From Deltaproteobacteria bacterium (GTDB taxonomy: Bacteria > Desulfobacterota > Desulfomonilia > UBA1062): a stretch of 40,912 nt of DNA. The position numbers and the translations under genes were made by a program. The notes beneath the pieces were generated by a model. It did no database searches. It saw only the letters and a program-made list of their open reading frames with translations, and was not told where the DNA came from. The stretch spans positions 1 to 40,912 of the forward strand of contig JAHDKO010000024.1 in assembly GCA_018436855.1 (NCBI GenBank). Direction: 5' to 3'. Each line of letters begins with the position of its first letter. The stretch's first letter is position 1. Positions 7,280-16,634 of the stretch are shown one piece after another.

Positions 7280-9053
7280 GGACCTCTTTCTCCAGCAGTC
7301 GTTTTGCTATTGCATGCAGGGCATCGATATTCTCGTTGATGATCTCTTTCGTCTTCTCGTAGCAGCCCGTGATAATGGACTTGATCTCCTTGTCGATCTT
7401 CTGCGCCGTGAGCTCGCTATAGTCCACGCGCTTGGAGATCTCTCTCCCAAGGAACATCTCCTGTTCCACCTTGCCAAAGCTCAACGGGCCCAGCGAGCTC
7501 ATTCCCCACTCGGTGACCATGTGGCGCGCCATATCGCTGGCCCGCTCGATGTCGTTGCCCGCTCCGGTGGTCAGGCACCCCAGGGCGACCTCTTCGGCGA
7601 CCCTGCCTCCCATGAGCACGGAGATGGTGGCCAGGAGATAGTCTTTCTTGTAGGTGTGGCGGTCGTCGATGGGAAGCTGCTGGGTCACGCCCATGGCCCG
7701 TCCCCTGGGAATGATGCTCACCTTGTAGACCGGGTCGGCATTGGGCATCTTCTTGGCTACCAGTGCGTGGCCTGCCTCATGGTATGCCGTGGCGTTCTTT
7801 TCTTCCTCGGAGATGACCATGCTCTTTCGCTCCACGCCCATGAGCACCTTGTCTTTGGCCATCTCCAGGTCTTCCATGCTCACCTTGGTGCGCTTCTTGC
7901 GGGCCGCGAGCAATGCCCCCTCATTGACGAGGTTGGACAGGTCGGCGCCCGAGAACCCGGGGGTCGCCTTTGCAAGAACCTGGAGGTCCACATCTTCCGC
8001 AAGCGGAATGCTCCGGGAGTGGACCTTGAGGATTCCTTCCCTGCCCTTGACGTCCGGGCTTGCCACAACCACCTGGCGATCGAACCGTCCGGGACGCAGC
8101 AACGCCGGATCGAGCACGTCGGGCCGGTTGGTGGCGGCCATGAGGATGACGCCCTCGTTCGATTCGAACCCGTCCATCTCCACCAGAAGCTGGTTCAGCG
8201 TCTGCTCGCGCTCGTCGTGTCCGCCGCCCAGGCCCGCTCCCCGGTGCCTCCCCACGGCGTCGATCTCGTCAATGAAGATGATGCAGGGCGCATGCTGCTT
8301 GCCCTGGGCAAAGAGATCCCGTACCCGCGACGCACCTACGCCCACGAACATTTCCACGAAATCCGAGCCCGACATGCTGAAAAAGGGAACGCCGGCCTCA
8401 CCGGCCACGGCCTTCGCCAGCAGGGTCTTGCCGGTGCCCGGAGGCCCGAGCAGGAGCACCCCCTTGGGGATCCGCCCGCCGAGCGAGGTGAACCGTTTGG
8501 GCTCCTTGAGGAACTCGATGATCTCCTCCAGCTCTTCCTTTGCCTCGTTCACGCCCGCCACATCGGCAAAGGTGATCTTGATGTTGTCCTGGGACATGAG
8601 CTTGGCCTTGCTCCTGCCGAAGCTCATGGCCTTGGTGCCGCCCGCCTGCATCTGGCGCATGAAGAATATCCACACCCCCACGAGCAGCAGCATGGGGATC
8701 CACGAGATGAGCACGGACATGTACCAGGGCGATTCATCGCTGGGCTTGGCCGAGATCAGGACATTCTTTTCCGTCAGCCTCTCCACGATTCTCGCATCAT
8801 CCGGCACATAGGTTTCAAACGGAGTGCCGTCGGTCAGGTTTCCCTTGATGTCGTTGCCCTGGATCACGACCTCCTTGATCTCGCCCCTGTCCACCATCTC
8901 GATGAACTCGCTGTAGGCAAAGGACGTAGCCTCGCTCGTGGGCTGATTGAAGAGGTGAAAGAGCATCACCATGATCAGTGCGATGACCACCCACAGGGCA
9001 ATGTTTTTTATCGTACCGTTCCCATTCCTCTGGGACTTGTTGTCTGGTGTCAA
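7233..9053 (-). CDS. ftsH: ATP-dependent zinc metalloprotease FtsH
   Basis: The 606-residue membrane protease degrades misfolded membrane proteins and selected soluble regulators. Two membrane helices (about 15-35 and 111-132) flank a periplasmic domain. The AAA+ domain has Walker A GPPGTGKT (203-210), Walker B IIFIDEID (258-265) and the SRH segment with [20 protein letters not shown]. The zinc site HEAGH is at 425-429. Length and layout are standard. It is followed by folP, an arrangement common in bacteria, and preceded by a YfgM-like gene 20 bases away. Confidence 0.97.
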   Translation of the reverse strand: MTPDNKSQRNGNGTIKNIALWVVIALIMVMLFHLFNQPTSEATSFAYSEFIEMVDRGEIKEVVIQGNDIKGNLTDGTPFETYVPDDARIVERLTEKNVLISAKPSDESPWYMSVLISWIPMLLLVGVWIFFMRQMQAGGTKAMSFGRSKAKLMSQDNIKITFADVAGVNEAKEELEEIIEFLKEPKRFTSLGGRIPKGVLLLGPPGTGKTLLAKAVAGEAGVPFFSMSGSDFVEMFVGVGASRVRDLFAQGKQHAPCIIFIDEIDAVGRHRGAGLGGGHDEREQTLNQLLVEMDGFESNEGVILMAATNRPDVLDPALLRPGRFDRQVVVASPDVKGREGILKVHSRSIPLAEDVDLQVLAKATPGFSGADLSNLVNEGALLAARKKRTKVSMEDLEMAKDKVLMGVERKSMVISEEEKNATAYHEAGHALVAKKMPNADPVYKVSIIPRGRAMGVTQQLPIDDRHTYKKDYLLATISVLMGGRVAEEVALGCLTTGAGNDIERASDMARHMVTEWGMSSLGPLSFGKVEQEMFLGREISKRVDYSELTAQKIDKEIKSIITGCYEKTKEIINENIDALHAIAKRLLEKEVLDGAEIDKIIQEGAA

Positions 9054-9073
9054 TGTAAGGTTCTCCTTGATAG

Positions 9074-9697
9074 TTAGTTCTCTAGGGATGCAAGGGTCGG
9101 CAGGGCGATATCGTGATAACTCTCCGATATCCGGGCGAGTGTCTCCGACGCCTCCTGGTGTCTGTCCAGGGCCATGAGGGCTTGGGCTTTATAGAAGAGG
9201 GCCTGGTCGCGATAGTTTACCGGCGAGCTCTCGAGAGCATTCGAAAGAAGCTCCAAAGCCCTTTCCGGTTCCTGCCGGTCGAGGTAGGCTGCAGCCAGGA
9301 TCAGTATGGCCTGCCAGTGAAAGGTGTCTTTCCTCCCCCAGTCATTGATGAATTCCTGTGCATGGTCGATGGCGGCCGCAGAGTCCTTCTCTCCATACGA
9401 CAAAGACGCAAGCCTCAGACGTGCGAGCTTGCCCGCCTTGGTGTCGGCATAGCTCTGCACCAGGTCCGCGGTGATCTGGGGATTGTTTCCCGCAGTGCTC
9501 AGTGCACTCATGGCGGAGCGTTCCCTGCCCGTTTTCCAGGTATAGAAACCAATGCCGCTCGCCAAGACGACAACCACAATGGTCACCAGGGTGATAAACC
9601 GCGTGGGATTTTCCTTGATCCACTGTATGGTGGACCTGGTGGTGGTGATGAACTCATCAGGCGCATTCAGAAGGTCTTTTCTCGTCGTCTTTGCCAT
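9074..9697 (-). CDS. Membrane-anchored TPR-like protein (YfgM-like)
   Basis: The 207-residue protein has a cytoplasmic N-terminus, one membrane helix at about residues 35-52 ([21 protein letters not shown]) and a periplasmic helical repeat region ([57 protein letters not shown]). This is the architecture of YfgM/ancillary SecYEG translocon subunits, which act near periplasmic chaperones; the assignment is by architecture, and sequence identity could be low. The ATG at 9697 has GGAG eight bases upstream; a TTG two codons earlier is less likely. It heads the run with ftsH, a membrane quality-control protease, which fits a role in envelope protein handling. Confidence 0.7.
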   Translation of the reverse strand: MAKTTRKDLLNAPDEFITTTRSTIQWIKENPTRFITLVTIVVVVLASGIGFYTWKTGRERSAMSALSTAGNNPQITADLVQSYADTKAGKLARLRLASLSYGEKDSAAAIDHAQEFINDWGRKDTFHWQAILILAAAYLDRQEPERALELLSNALESSPVNYRDQALFYKAQALMALDRHQEASETLARISESYHDIALPTLASLEN

Positions 9698-10001
9698 AGG
9701 CAATTCTCCTCTTGATATGGATACATACCATATAGTAACGAACCGGTGCTTCTGTCAATGCGGATCTCCCATCTGCCCGGCAGCGCGGATGTGCGGATAC
9801 ATAGATAGATAACGTCCGGATACACGGTATTCCATATCCCCGAAGATATGCGGTCGTGTGCGATCGGCCTGGTGCGCCTGGGAATCCCTCCGGGTCAGCC
9901 GTTGGGACCGGTAGGCGGATGCGGATTTCCTTAAGCGTATCGGGAAGGATGGATGCGCGGTCGAATACCGGCTTTGAGAGGGGATGAGTTGTGGATCGAA
10001 T
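9698..10001. other. Intergenic stretch between pilQ and the YfgM-like gene
   Basis: About 300 bases without a credible gene on either strand. It must hold the promoter for the YfgM-like/ftsH run. I see short related segments (CGGATACATAG, CCGGATACACGG) but no convincing promoter, RNA or repeat array. Confidence 0.5.
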
Positions 10002-10037
10002 GAGACCGTGCCCGTTCTTTCAGGAGGGCACGGTCTC
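10002..10037 (-). terminator. Stem-loop after pilQ, possible terminator
   Basis: A perfect 12-bp stem (10002-10013 with 10026-10037) encloses a 12-base loop, ten bases beyond the pilQ stop. On the minus strand it is followed by ATTCGATCC, with no real T-run, so it may stop transcription inefficiently, need Rho, or protect the mRNA 3' end. Confidence 0.5.
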
Positions 10038-10046
10038 TCGTAACTG

Positions 10047-11897
10047 CTATTTCATGGCTACCGGTTCGAGGACCTGCGGGGTGATGAAGATCAGGAGCTC
10101 TTTCTTGGCCCTGTCCTGGGTTTTTCCGCTGAAGAGCAAGCCGATCACGGGCAGTTTCCCCAGGAAGGGAACGCGCTGGATGTTCATGCGCTCTTCTTCC
10201 TCGATGATGCCGCCGATGACCGAGGTTTCGCCGTTCCTCACGAGCACCTCTGTCTGCGCTTCACGGGAGGCGATGCTGGGATCGCCCAGGGAATTGACGA
10301 TCGAGCCGATGGCGTTTCTCTTGACCGAGATCTCCATGTTGACGCTACCGTCAAAGGCGATCCGCGGGGTCACCTCGAGCACCAGCTCGATGTCCTTCAG
10401 TTCGGTCGAGAGCTGGCCTTCGTCATCACGGACCACGTAGGGATATTTCTCGCCCTGGCGGATGACCGCCTTCTTGTTGTCCATGGTGACGATCTTGGGC
10501 CGTGCGATCACCTCGGCGCTTCCGATAGTCTCGCCGATGTCCAGCCTGAGGTCGAGGTCAATGGACGAACCTGCGAGCCGTCCCACCGAAATACCGAATC
10601 CAGCGGCCTGGTTGGTGGGGAAATTCACGGCCAGTGAAGGCTGGGGTACCGCGGCGGTCGTCCAGGTGCGGTTCCCGCCGGCTGCCACGGTGCCGTCGAA
10701 GAGGTTTCTGGCGGCCCCGGTGTTCACGCCGCTCAGACCGAAGTGAGTCCGGTCGGACTGGTTTCTCCAGGAACCGCCCCACTGGACGCCGAGCCCCCTG
10801 GTGAAGTCGTTGTCGGCCTGCACGATCCGGGCTGCGATGAGAACCTGAGGCGTTGCCTTGTCGAGCCGTTTGATCATGGTATGGATGTCGTCTACGTTCT
10901 TCCTGATATCCTTGACAATGAGGACATTGGTCCTGTCTTCCGCGGTGATGCTCCCCCGGTCGGACACCAGTCCGACTTCCTTGCCCTTGATGGTACCCGC
11001 GATGTCGGAGGCCTTGGCGAAGTTCACCGGGATCACCGAGGTGACAAGCGGCTCGAGCTGCTCTTCGGTTTTGAGCGATTCGAGCTTCCTTTCCTGGGAT
11101 TTCTTGATCTTGTCGGCCGCATCGATCCTCACCACGTTGCCCACCGCCATCTTTCCAAGATCCTTGCTTTCCAGCACCACGTCCAGCGCCTGATCCCAGG
11201 GGATGTTCTTGAGCCGGATGGTGATATTCCCTTTCACCTCGTCCGAGGTGACGATGTTGAGCCCGCTCACGTCGGCGATGATCCTCAGGACATTGTGGAT
11301 GTCAGCATTCTGAAAATCCAGCGATATGCGCTCGCCGGTATACTGGGGCTCGATGACCGACCGCTCGACCAGGTCGCTTCCCTTGAACACGGAAGGGGTG
11401 ACGCTCACCGGCGTTGCGAGCGGCTTGGATTGCCTGACTTCCTGTGCGGGCTTGGGCGTCGTTGCAGCCGCCTGAACCACGGTCACTGTGTCCTGAGTTT
11501 TCTGCTCCTGCTTTCGTGCCCACTCGGGAATGTCGAAGTCCATGATGAGGAGATCGTTGTCCTGCGAAACAAAGTAGGGGACGATCTGTTTCATGGAGAT
11601 ATCGAAGACCACCGAATCCCCCTGCTGCCTGGGGATAATCTGCGTCACAGCGGTCTCGAACTCCCTGGTGATGAAGGGGCGGGCGAGCTGTCCGGAGATC
11701 CTGGCGTTGTCGACAAGGAGGCTCAAGTTGTCCCCGTTGCGCTTCACGTCAAAGGTTGCCTTTCCATCGAGGCCTATCTGAAGGCGCGATTTGGACTCGA
11801 CCGTCATGAAGTCCACGCTCTTGATGGTCAGCCCGAATCCCGATGCGGGCAACAACAGCAGGCCGAATATCACAGTAAGGATGGTTTTCTTATTCAT
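10047..11897 (-). CDS. pilQ: Type IV pilus secretin PilQ
   Basis: The 616-residue precursor has a signal peptide (residues 1-22, with a hydrophobic LLLLPASGFG), an AMIN domain at about 25-125, a proline/threonine-rich linker, an N0/STN domain beginning ISLDFQNADIHNVLRIIADVSG, an N1 domain, and the C-terminal secretin domain containing VIARPKIVTMDNKKAVIRQG and GGIIEEEERMNIQRVPFLGKLPVIG split across the ring. It forms the outer-membrane gate for the pilus. One AMIN domain is visible, as opposed to several in some PilQ proteins. It overlaps pilP by four bases and is the last gene of pilMNOPQ. Confidence 0.95.
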   Translation of the reverse strand: MNKKTILTVIFGLLLLPASGFGLTIKSVDFMTVESKSRLQIGLDGKATFDVKRNGDNLSLLVDNARISGQLARPFITREFETAVTQIIPRQQGDSVVFDISMKQIVPYFVSQDNDLLIMDFDIPEWARKQEQKTQDTVTVVQAAATTPKPAQEVRQSKPLATPVSVTPSVFKGSDLVERSVIEPQYTGERISLDFQNADIHNVLRIIADVSGLNIVTSDEVKGNITIRLKNIPWDQALDVVLESKDLGKMAVGNVVRIDAADKIKKSQERKLESLKTEEQLEPLVTSVIPVNFAKASDIAGTIKGKEVGLVSDRGSITAEDRTNVLIVKDIRKNVDDIHTMIKRLDKATPQVLIAARIVQADNDFTRGLGVQWGGSWRNQSDRTHFGLSGVNTGAARNLFDGTVAAGGNRTWTTAAVPQPSLAVNFPTNQAAGFGISVGRLAGSSIDLDLRLDIGETIGSAEVIARPKIVTMDNKKAVIRQGEKYPYVVRDDEGQLSTELKDIELVLEVTPRIAFDGSVNMEISVKRNAIGSIVNSLGDPSIASREAQTEVLVRNGETSVIGGIIEEEERMNIQRVPFLGKLPVIGLLFSGKTQDRAKKELLIFITPQVLEPVAMK

Positions 11898-12421
11898 TTT
11901 CCGGTTACCCCCTCTTGCTTCCTGAGCGACAATATCACTTCCCGAGTGTTCACGCGCCCCATGTAGTCCTTGAAGTGCTGCTTCACGGTGACGCTGTCTT
12001 GTGCGATCCCGGTCACGATGCCCGAATTCTCACCGATGAGCGTGCCTACCTTGATGATATACCCCATTCCGGAAGCTTCCTGGATCAGCGCGCGCTTCTC
12101 GTTGCCCGTGATGATGCCGACGAGTTCGATCTGAGAGAGGGCCAGTTTCTGCAAGGGATCCGTAATATTGGTCTTCTCTTCGGATAACTCGCCCTGGGCG
12201 GACCGTGCGAACGGCTGGAACGGATCCCGTATGCCGGTGATCTTATACGGCGGCTTCTTCTGCTCTTCCGGCACCAGAACGGGCTTCACCTTTTCCTGCT
12301 TGACGGCTGCGACCTTGGATGAAGGGCCGGGCTGAGCCTGAGGAGCCTGTACCTCGCTTCTCGAGCACGCCACGACACATACCGACAGGATGATGATTAA
12401 TCCGGATACATATCCCTTCAT
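11894..12421 (-). CDS. pilP: Type IV pilus assembly lipoprotein PilP
   Basis: This 175-residue lipoprotein begins MKGYVSGLIIILSVCVVACSRS, a signal peptide ending in a VVAC lipobox. After a disordered Q/P/K-rich linker comes the PilP beta domain, recognised by IRDPFQPF and LVGIITGNEKRALIQEASG. PilP links the inner-membrane PilN/PilO pair to the PilQ N0 domain. The ATG at 12421 overlaps the pilO stop; the frame is open further upstream but without a signal peptide. Confidence 0.92.
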   Translation of the reverse strand: MKGYVSGLIIILSVCVVACSRSEVQAPQAQPGPSSKVAAVKQEKVKPVLVPEEQKKPPYKITGIRDPFQPFARSAQGELSEEKTNITDPLQKLALSQIELVGIITGNEKRALIQEASGMGYIIKVGTLIGENSGIVTGIAQDSVTVKQHFKDYMGRVNTREVILSLRKQEGVTGK

Positions 12422-13038
12422 GGTTTCTTCCCTTTGGACGCTGTCGTGCCTGTCTGTGAGACTTCCGCGTTTTCGATGAACTTGTAGGTCACCGCATTGC
12501 ACGATGTTGCGAGAAGAACAGGCTGGACATTATCCTTCCGATTTTTGTTCTGCATGGTGATGTTGGTGATATTGACGATCCGGGGCATTTTGGACACGCT
12601 GTCGAAGAAGGTGGCTATGTCCCGATATCTGCCCTCGATCTGAATATCCACGGGGATTTCCGCGTAGAAGTTTTTCTGCACCTCTCCTTTGGGCTTGAAG
12701 AGCTTGAACTGGAGCCCCGATGCATTTCCAAGGGCCGAGATGTTCTCCAGCAGCGTGGGGATCTCGCTCTTGTTGGGGAGCTGTTTGAGCGCGAGGTGCA
12801 GCTTGGCCCTGGTCTCTTCGAGCTCAGCCTCGTACCTGGGCTTTTCCTTCACGATCTCTCTCTTGGCAGAGAGCTCGGCCTTGAGCTTGTTGAGCTCGGG
12901 CTCGATCGCGTTGATCTCCGCTACCACGGGGCTGTAAAAGAACTGCCAGTATACGCCGAGAATCGCCCCGAGAATGATGACGAGAGCGAGCATCTTGACG
13001 GCGGGCTTTTGTCTCAGCAAGAGATCTACAATGTTCAT
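12418..13038 (-). CDS. pilO: Type IV pilus inner-membrane protein PilO
   Basis: The 206-residue protein has one membrane helix (about residues 14-32, VKMLALVIILGAILGVYWQF), a long coiled-coil (roughly 40-90, rich in E, K and L) and a ferredoxin-like periplasmic domain (FKLFKPKGEVQKNFYAEIPVDI split by short turns). It pairs with PilN in the pilus alignment complex. It starts eight bases after pilN ends and overlaps pilP by four bases. Confidence 0.93.
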   Translation of the reverse strand: MNIVDLLLRQKPAVKMLALVIILGAILGVYWQFFYSPVVAEINAIEPELNKLKAELSAKREIVKEKPRYEAELEETRAKLHLALKQLPNKSEIPTLLENISALGNASGLQFKLFKPKGEVQKNFYAEIPVDIQIEGRYRDIATFFDSVSKMPRIVNITNITMQNKNRKDNVQPVLLATSCNAVTYKFIENAEVSQTGTTASKGKKP

Positions 13039-13046
13039 ATATCACC

Positions 13047-13580
13047 TCAACTCGGCAACTTTATTTTGCACTTGATGGTAAACTTGTGGTTGGTTCCCTG
13101 CTGCTGGGTCACCTCGAGGTCCACCCCCTGGAAGTAGGGAGAGGCCTGCAGGTTTTTCATGAAGGCGGCAATGGTGGGGTTGTCCACCGCCGAGCCGTCG
13201 AGGACGAGCGTGTTGCCGGAGTTTTTCAAGGACGTGATCCATGCCTTTTCCGGAATGAGCAGGCTCAACTGATCGAGCACCTCTACGGGGCCGGTCTTCT
13301 TGGCATTGAGGTCGGTGATGATGTCGAGCTTGCGCTCCAGCTCTTGCTTCTGCTGTTTGAACTTCTCGATCTCTCCCGCCTCGGCGGTGAGTTTCTTGAT
13401 CTCGAGCTTGGTGGCCGTCACTTCCTGCTGGAGCATCTCTTTCTGATGGTTCACCGAGGTCTGTACGAACCAGGAGAGGATGAAGACAAGGACGATGCAC
13501 AGGGTGAGAAGTGTCACGTGCTCGATAAGGGCCTTTTTTCTCAGTTCCGACTTGATGGGAAGCAGGTTGATCTTTACCAT
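13047..13580 (-). CDS. pilN: Type IV pilus inner-membrane protein PilN
   Basis: The 177-residue protein begins MVKINLLPIKSELRKKA; the INLLP motif is the segment that docks into the PilM groove. A membrane helix follows (about 22-42), then a coiled coil to ~85 and a ferredoxin-like domain. Together with PilO and PilP it forms the periplasmic alignment complex. It overlaps pilM by seven bases. Confidence 0.94.
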   Translation of the reverse strand: MVKINLLPIKSELRKKALIEHVTLLTLCIVLVFILSWFVQTSVNHQKEMLQQEVTATKLEIKKLTAEAGEIEKFKQQKQELERKLDIITDLNAKKTGPVEVLDQLSLLIPEKAWITSLKNSGNTLVLDGSAVDNPTIAAFMKNLQASPYFQGVDLEVTQQQGTNHKFTIKCKIKLPS

Positions 13581-14641
13581 TTTAAATCGGCCCTCCTTAG
13601 CGCAAGACCTACCGCCACTGCCATCTGGGGTGCGATATAGGCCATGTATTCCGGATCAAAGACCTTGTCGTCCCAGTGGATGTTGTTGAAGGCATTGATC
13701 ATCTCCACCGGGATGTCCATCTGTCTTCTCAGCAGGGATATCAGCCCGGGTATCCGGCACGATCCGCCCGACATGTAGATCCGTTCGATGTTCTCGTTGA
13801 CCATGGTGGAAAGGAAAAAGTCCAGGGTCCTGCGGATCTCCTGCACGTATGTTTCCGCGGCCATCTTGAAGATGTAGTTGATCCGCTCCAGGTCGATTCC
13901 CTCGATGTCCGATCCGTTTTTGATGTTCTCGGCCCGCTCGTAGCTCACGCCGAACTCGCGCTGTATACGCTCGGTGAGCTGGCGGCCGCCCATGGAGATG
14001 TCCCGGGCGAAGATCGACATCCCATCCTTCAGGATGTTGATGTTGATCATGGATGCGCCGGCGTCCACCAGGGCCACGATCGACTCGGGGGCGTCGGGGT
14101 AGTTCACCTCGTACATGGTCTCCAGGGCGAACACATCGATGTCCATGAGCATGGGTTTTAAGCCCGCGTTCCTCACGGCCGAGGCGTAATCGTCCACGAG
14201 TTCTTTTTTCGCGGCCACGAAGAGCACGTCCATCATGTCGGAGCGCTCCAGGCTCTCGCCCAGCACGAAGGAGTCCAGGTACACGTCGTTGATGTCGAAG
14301 GGGATGTACTGCTCGGCCTCGATCATCAGGGTCTCCTGCAGCTCGGATTCGTTCATGATCGGCAGCTCGGCCTTTTTTACGATGACCGAGTGACCCGATA
14401 TGGCGCTGGCCGTTCCCCGGGCCTTGATCTTGAGGTTTTCTTTCAGATTTTTGACCGTGTCGACCACGGTCTCGGAATCCATGATATCCTTGTCCACGAT
14501 GCACTCGGCGGGTATCAGTCCCAGGCCCAGGGCCTTGAGCTCGTAGCCCCCGCGGACCTTCTCGATATCCACCATCTTGATCGATTGAGAGCCGATATCC
14601 AGTCCTAGTAGCGTCTTCTTCTCAAACAACATCCTCATCAC
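13574..14641 (-). CDS. pilM: Type IV pilus actin-like protein PilM
   Basis: The 355-residue cytoplasmic protein has the actin-fold phosphate-1 motif LLGLDIGSQSIKMVDI near the N-terminus, phosphate-2 ALVDAGASMININI around residue 225, and the C-terminal adenosine motif YMSGGSCRIPGL. It binds the PilN tail and ATP and connects the cytoplasmic motor to the alignment complex. A gap of seven bases follows the FtsB-like gene, and pilN overlaps its end, so the block is one operon. Confidence 0.95.
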   Translation of the reverse strand: MMRMLFEKKTLLGLDIGSQSIKMVDIEKVRGGYELKALGLGLIPAECIVDKDIMDSETVVDTVKNLKENLKIKARGTASAISGHSVIVKKAELPIMNESELQETLMIEAEQYIPFDINDVYLDSFVLGESLERSDMMDVLFVAAKKELVDDYASAVRNAGLKPMLMDIDVFALETMYEVNYPDAPESIVALVDAGASMININILKDGMSIFARDISMGGRQLTERIQREFGVSYERAENIKNGSDIEGIDLERINYIFKMAAETYVQEIRRTLDFFLSTMVNENIERIYMSGGSCRIPGLISLLRRQMDIPVEMINAFNNIHWDDKVFDPEYMAYIAPQMAVAVGLALRRADLKW

Positions 14642-14648
14642 CCCGTGA

Positions 14649-14936
14649 TCATTTCTTTTCCTTCTTGAACACCACGATCTTGTCTCCCGGTCGTACGAGA
14701 TTCATTTCCTGAATGATTACATGCTCGATGTATGCCAGATTCTCTTTGAGCATGAGCGCCTCCTGGGCAAGCGATTCGTTTTTCACTTTCAGAGAGGCGT
14801 TCTGGGCCTTCAGGTGCTCCATCTCCTGGTAGAGCTGGTAACTCCTGATCAGGCCTTTGTCCCCGGGAACGGTGAAGGAGAGAAACAATACGGTGGTCAG
14901 AATCAGTGCATAGACGACTGGCCGCGATATCCTCAT
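14649..14936 (-). CDS. FtsB/DivIC-family septum formation initiator-like protein
   Basis: The 95-residue product has a short cytoplasmic N-terminus, one membrane helix (about residues 6-24) and a leucine-rich coiled coil (LYQEMEHLKAQNASLKVKNE onward), the plan of FtsB/DivIC cell-division proteins. The ATG at 14936 is used because the helix then begins near residue 6; a GTG at 14975 would add 13 residues and neither start has a strong ribosome-binding site. It is the first gene of the run leading into pilM, seven bases away. Its position ahead of pil genes could mean a pilus-related role, but family and length fit FtsB. Confidence 0.75.
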   Translation of the reverse strand: MRISRPVVYALILTTVLFLSFTVPGDKGLIRSYQLYQEMEHLKAQNASLKVKNESLAQEALMLKENLAYIEHVIIQEMNLVRPGDKIVVFKKEKK

Positions 14937-14943
14937 CGCCCGT

Positions 14944-14949
14944 ATTATA
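14944..14949 (-). promoter_or_regulatory. Perfect TATAAT -10 element at the head of the pil run
   Basis: The minus strand reads TATAAT seven bases before the ATG at 14936, so transcripts would begin at or near the start codon. A good -35 hexamer is lacking at 16-18 bases. The preceding terminator (14985-15014) makes an operon start here reasonable. Confidence 0.35.
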
Positions 14950-14974
14950 TCCAAATAATAACTGTTTATCACCA

Positions 14975-15014
14975 AAAATTAATTCTCCCGAGCACATAGC
15001 ATCACTATCGGGAG
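14975..15014 (-). terminator. Intrinsic terminator upstream of the FtsB-like gene
   Basis: CTCCCGA (14985-14991) and TCGGGAG (15008-15014) form a perfect 7-bp stem with a 16-base loop, followed on the minus strand by AATTAATTTTTGG. It would end transcription coming from the rhomboid gene. The loop is long and the T-run is interrupted. Confidence 0.5.
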
Positions 15015-15217
15015 GATGTAAGCGAATCTTTAAAAAAATATGGGAGGCTGATATCACTCCTGAACATAGACCAGAAGGGAGATCCCGAGGTTTCGATTCT
15101 TCAACCTCTGTTCCCATCGGGTTGCAAAATGGTAATCCGCCGTACCGTGCGGGGTAAGGCTTCTGTATGAGAACTGAACAGAATTACGGTCCTGTGACAG
15201 GATGTGGCGCTCTCCCG

Positions 15218-15238
15218 GGCGGTCACGAGAAGACCGCC
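15218..15238. repeat. Stem-loop downstream of the rhomboid gene
   Basis: GGCGGTC (15218-15224) and GACCGCC (15232-15238) form a 7-bp perfect stem with a seven-base loop, 20 bases after the rhomboid stop. No T-run follows on the minus strand, so it may be an mRNA 3' stabiliser. The rest of 15015-15257 shows nothing I can name. Confidence 0.4.
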
Positions 15239-15257
15239 TATCAAGCATAAACCATTC

Positions 15258-15911
15258 CTACTTGAACCACCGCATGTTGATCCCCAGGATGAACCCCAGG
15301 ATGAATCCCCCCATGTGGGAAAACCACGCGACATCGGTCTGGGAATGGACGCTCAAGAATCCCTGCGCGCCCTGGAGCAGGAACCAGACGACCATGAAGA
15401 CCACGGCCGGGATCTCCACCACCTCGATGAGAAAGAGCAGGGGAACGATAGTGAGGATCCGGGCCCTGGGGCTGAAGACGAGGTATGCGCCCATCACGGC
15501 CGCAATGGCTCCTGATGCACCCACCACCGGGACCGGCGAGGTGGGGTATACCACGGCGTGGCTGTAGAAGGCCACGAACGCCGCCAGGAGGTAGAAGAGG
15601 CAGAAGCGCACGATGCCGATCTGTTTCTCCAGGGCCGGTCCGAAGACCGAGAGAAAGACCATGTTGCCCAGGATATGGAGGTAGCCCGCATGCATGAAGG
15701 ACGACACGAGGATCGACCAGTGGATCACGAGGATGTTACCCGACCCCCTGATGAGGTAGTTATAGACATCGGCCGGGCTCGCCGCATAGAGCTGGAAGAT
15801 CACGTCTCCGACGCGGAGCTCTTCAATGAAAACGACGATGTTGATCAGGATGATGACAGCGGTTGCCGGGGCGAATCCACGGGAGACACTCGTGTCCCGT
15901 ACCGGGATCAT
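15258..15911 (-). CDS. Rhomboid-family intramembrane serine protease
   Basis: The 217-residue membrane protein cleaves substrates inside the lipid bilayer. The catalytic serine is S133 in GASGAIAAVMGAY and the catalytic histidine is H199 in WFSHMGGFILG; the oxyanion-hole helix HAGYLHILGNMVFL (74-87, with N83) is also present. Six membrane helices are visible. It begins three bases after the cupin stop, so the two genes share a transcript. The substrate is unknown. Confidence 0.93.
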   Translation of the reverse strand: MIPVRDTSVSRGFAPATAVIILINIVVFIEELRVGDVIFQLYAASPADVYNYLIRGSGNILVIHWSILVSSFMHAGYLHILGNMVFLSVFGPALEKQIGIVRFCLFYLLAAFVAFYSHAVVYPTSPVPVVGASGAIAAVMGAYLVFSPRARILTIVPLLFLIEVVEIPAVVFMVVWFLLQGAQGFLSVHSQTDVAWFSHMGGFILGFILGINMRWFK

Positions 15912-15914
15912 CTC

Positions 15915-16256
15915 TCATGCTTCCTCGACTGCCGGTATGATACAGAGAAATACAAGCCCGCTCTCGTCCGCACGGATCTGGTGCTCCACCTGGGGCGGGA
16001 TGAAGACGGCAATGCCCTCGCCGACCTCGGCGCAATCCTCGCCCACCTCGATGTTCCCGGAGCCGGAGAGAACGTAGATCTCGTGCTCCCAGGGGTGGGA
16101 ATGCCGGGGGGTGTAGCCGGCCGGTTCCAGGGAGAAATGGCGGAGATAAAATCCCTCGGCAGACTGTTCCTTGCCGATGAGCGTCCGCTTGCAGACCCCT
16201 TTTGCCCCCTTGAATGACGTTACCTTCGGAATGTCGAGATAATGATGCCGTATCAT
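15915..16256 (-). CDS. Cupin-domain metal-binding protein
   Basis: A 113-residue single-domain cupin. Motif 1 is GYTPRHSHPWEHEIYVLSGSG, with the His-x-His-x-x-x-x-Glu-type metal ligands, and motif 2 is FIPPQVEHQI. The ATG has GGGAGG upstream. Such small cupins range from isomerases to sensors, so no reaction can be assigned. It lies just ahead of the rhomboid gene. Confidence 0.88.
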   Translation of the reverse strand: MIRHHYLDIPKVTSFKGAKGVCKRTLIGKEQSAEGFYLRHFSLEPAGYTPRHSHPWEHEIYVLSGSGNIEVGEDCAEVGEGIAVFIPPQVEHQIRADESGLVFLCIIPAVEEA

Positions 16257-16411
16257 GGTTTCCTCCCGGAACAGTTCACGTGTACCCGCTCTTTTAAATA
16301 AGGAATGTGTATCACAAGTGCGCTTCCCGGCGCAAGATCGAGGGTGAGGGGGTGATATTCTCCCTGTCAGCCTTCTTGTGCGTTCATGCTTTTTCCTCTA
16401 TATATCTGTCC

Positions 16412-16630
16412 ATGAAAGACATGGGTGCGATGCTCATCCTTTTCGGGGCGGTTCTCCTGATCATCGGGATCCTGTTCTATCTCGACGGAGGAATCTCCTG
16501 GCTGGGAAAGCTTCCGGGAGACATCCGGATCGAGAGGCCGGGATTCAGCTTCTATTTTCCCATCACCACCGGTATCCTCATCAGCATCGTCGTGAGCCTG
16601 GTGATCTTCATCGTCAGGATGTTCAGGTAG
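16412..16630 (+). CDS. DUF2905-family small membrane protein
   Basis: A 72-residue protein with two membrane helices (about 5-22 and 48-69) separated by the hallmark LGKLPGDIRIERPGFSFYFP. That segment defines DUF2905, a family of unknown function. The start is placed at the second possible region, MKDMGAMLILFG, because upstream residues show no conserved pattern. It ends four bases before the radical SAM gene, so the two are probably co-transcribed. Confidence 0.88.
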   Translation: MKDMGAMLILFGAVLLIIGILFYLDGGISWLGKLPGDIRIERPGFSFYFPITTGILISIVVSLVIFIVRMFR

Positions 16631-16634
16631 GGAC

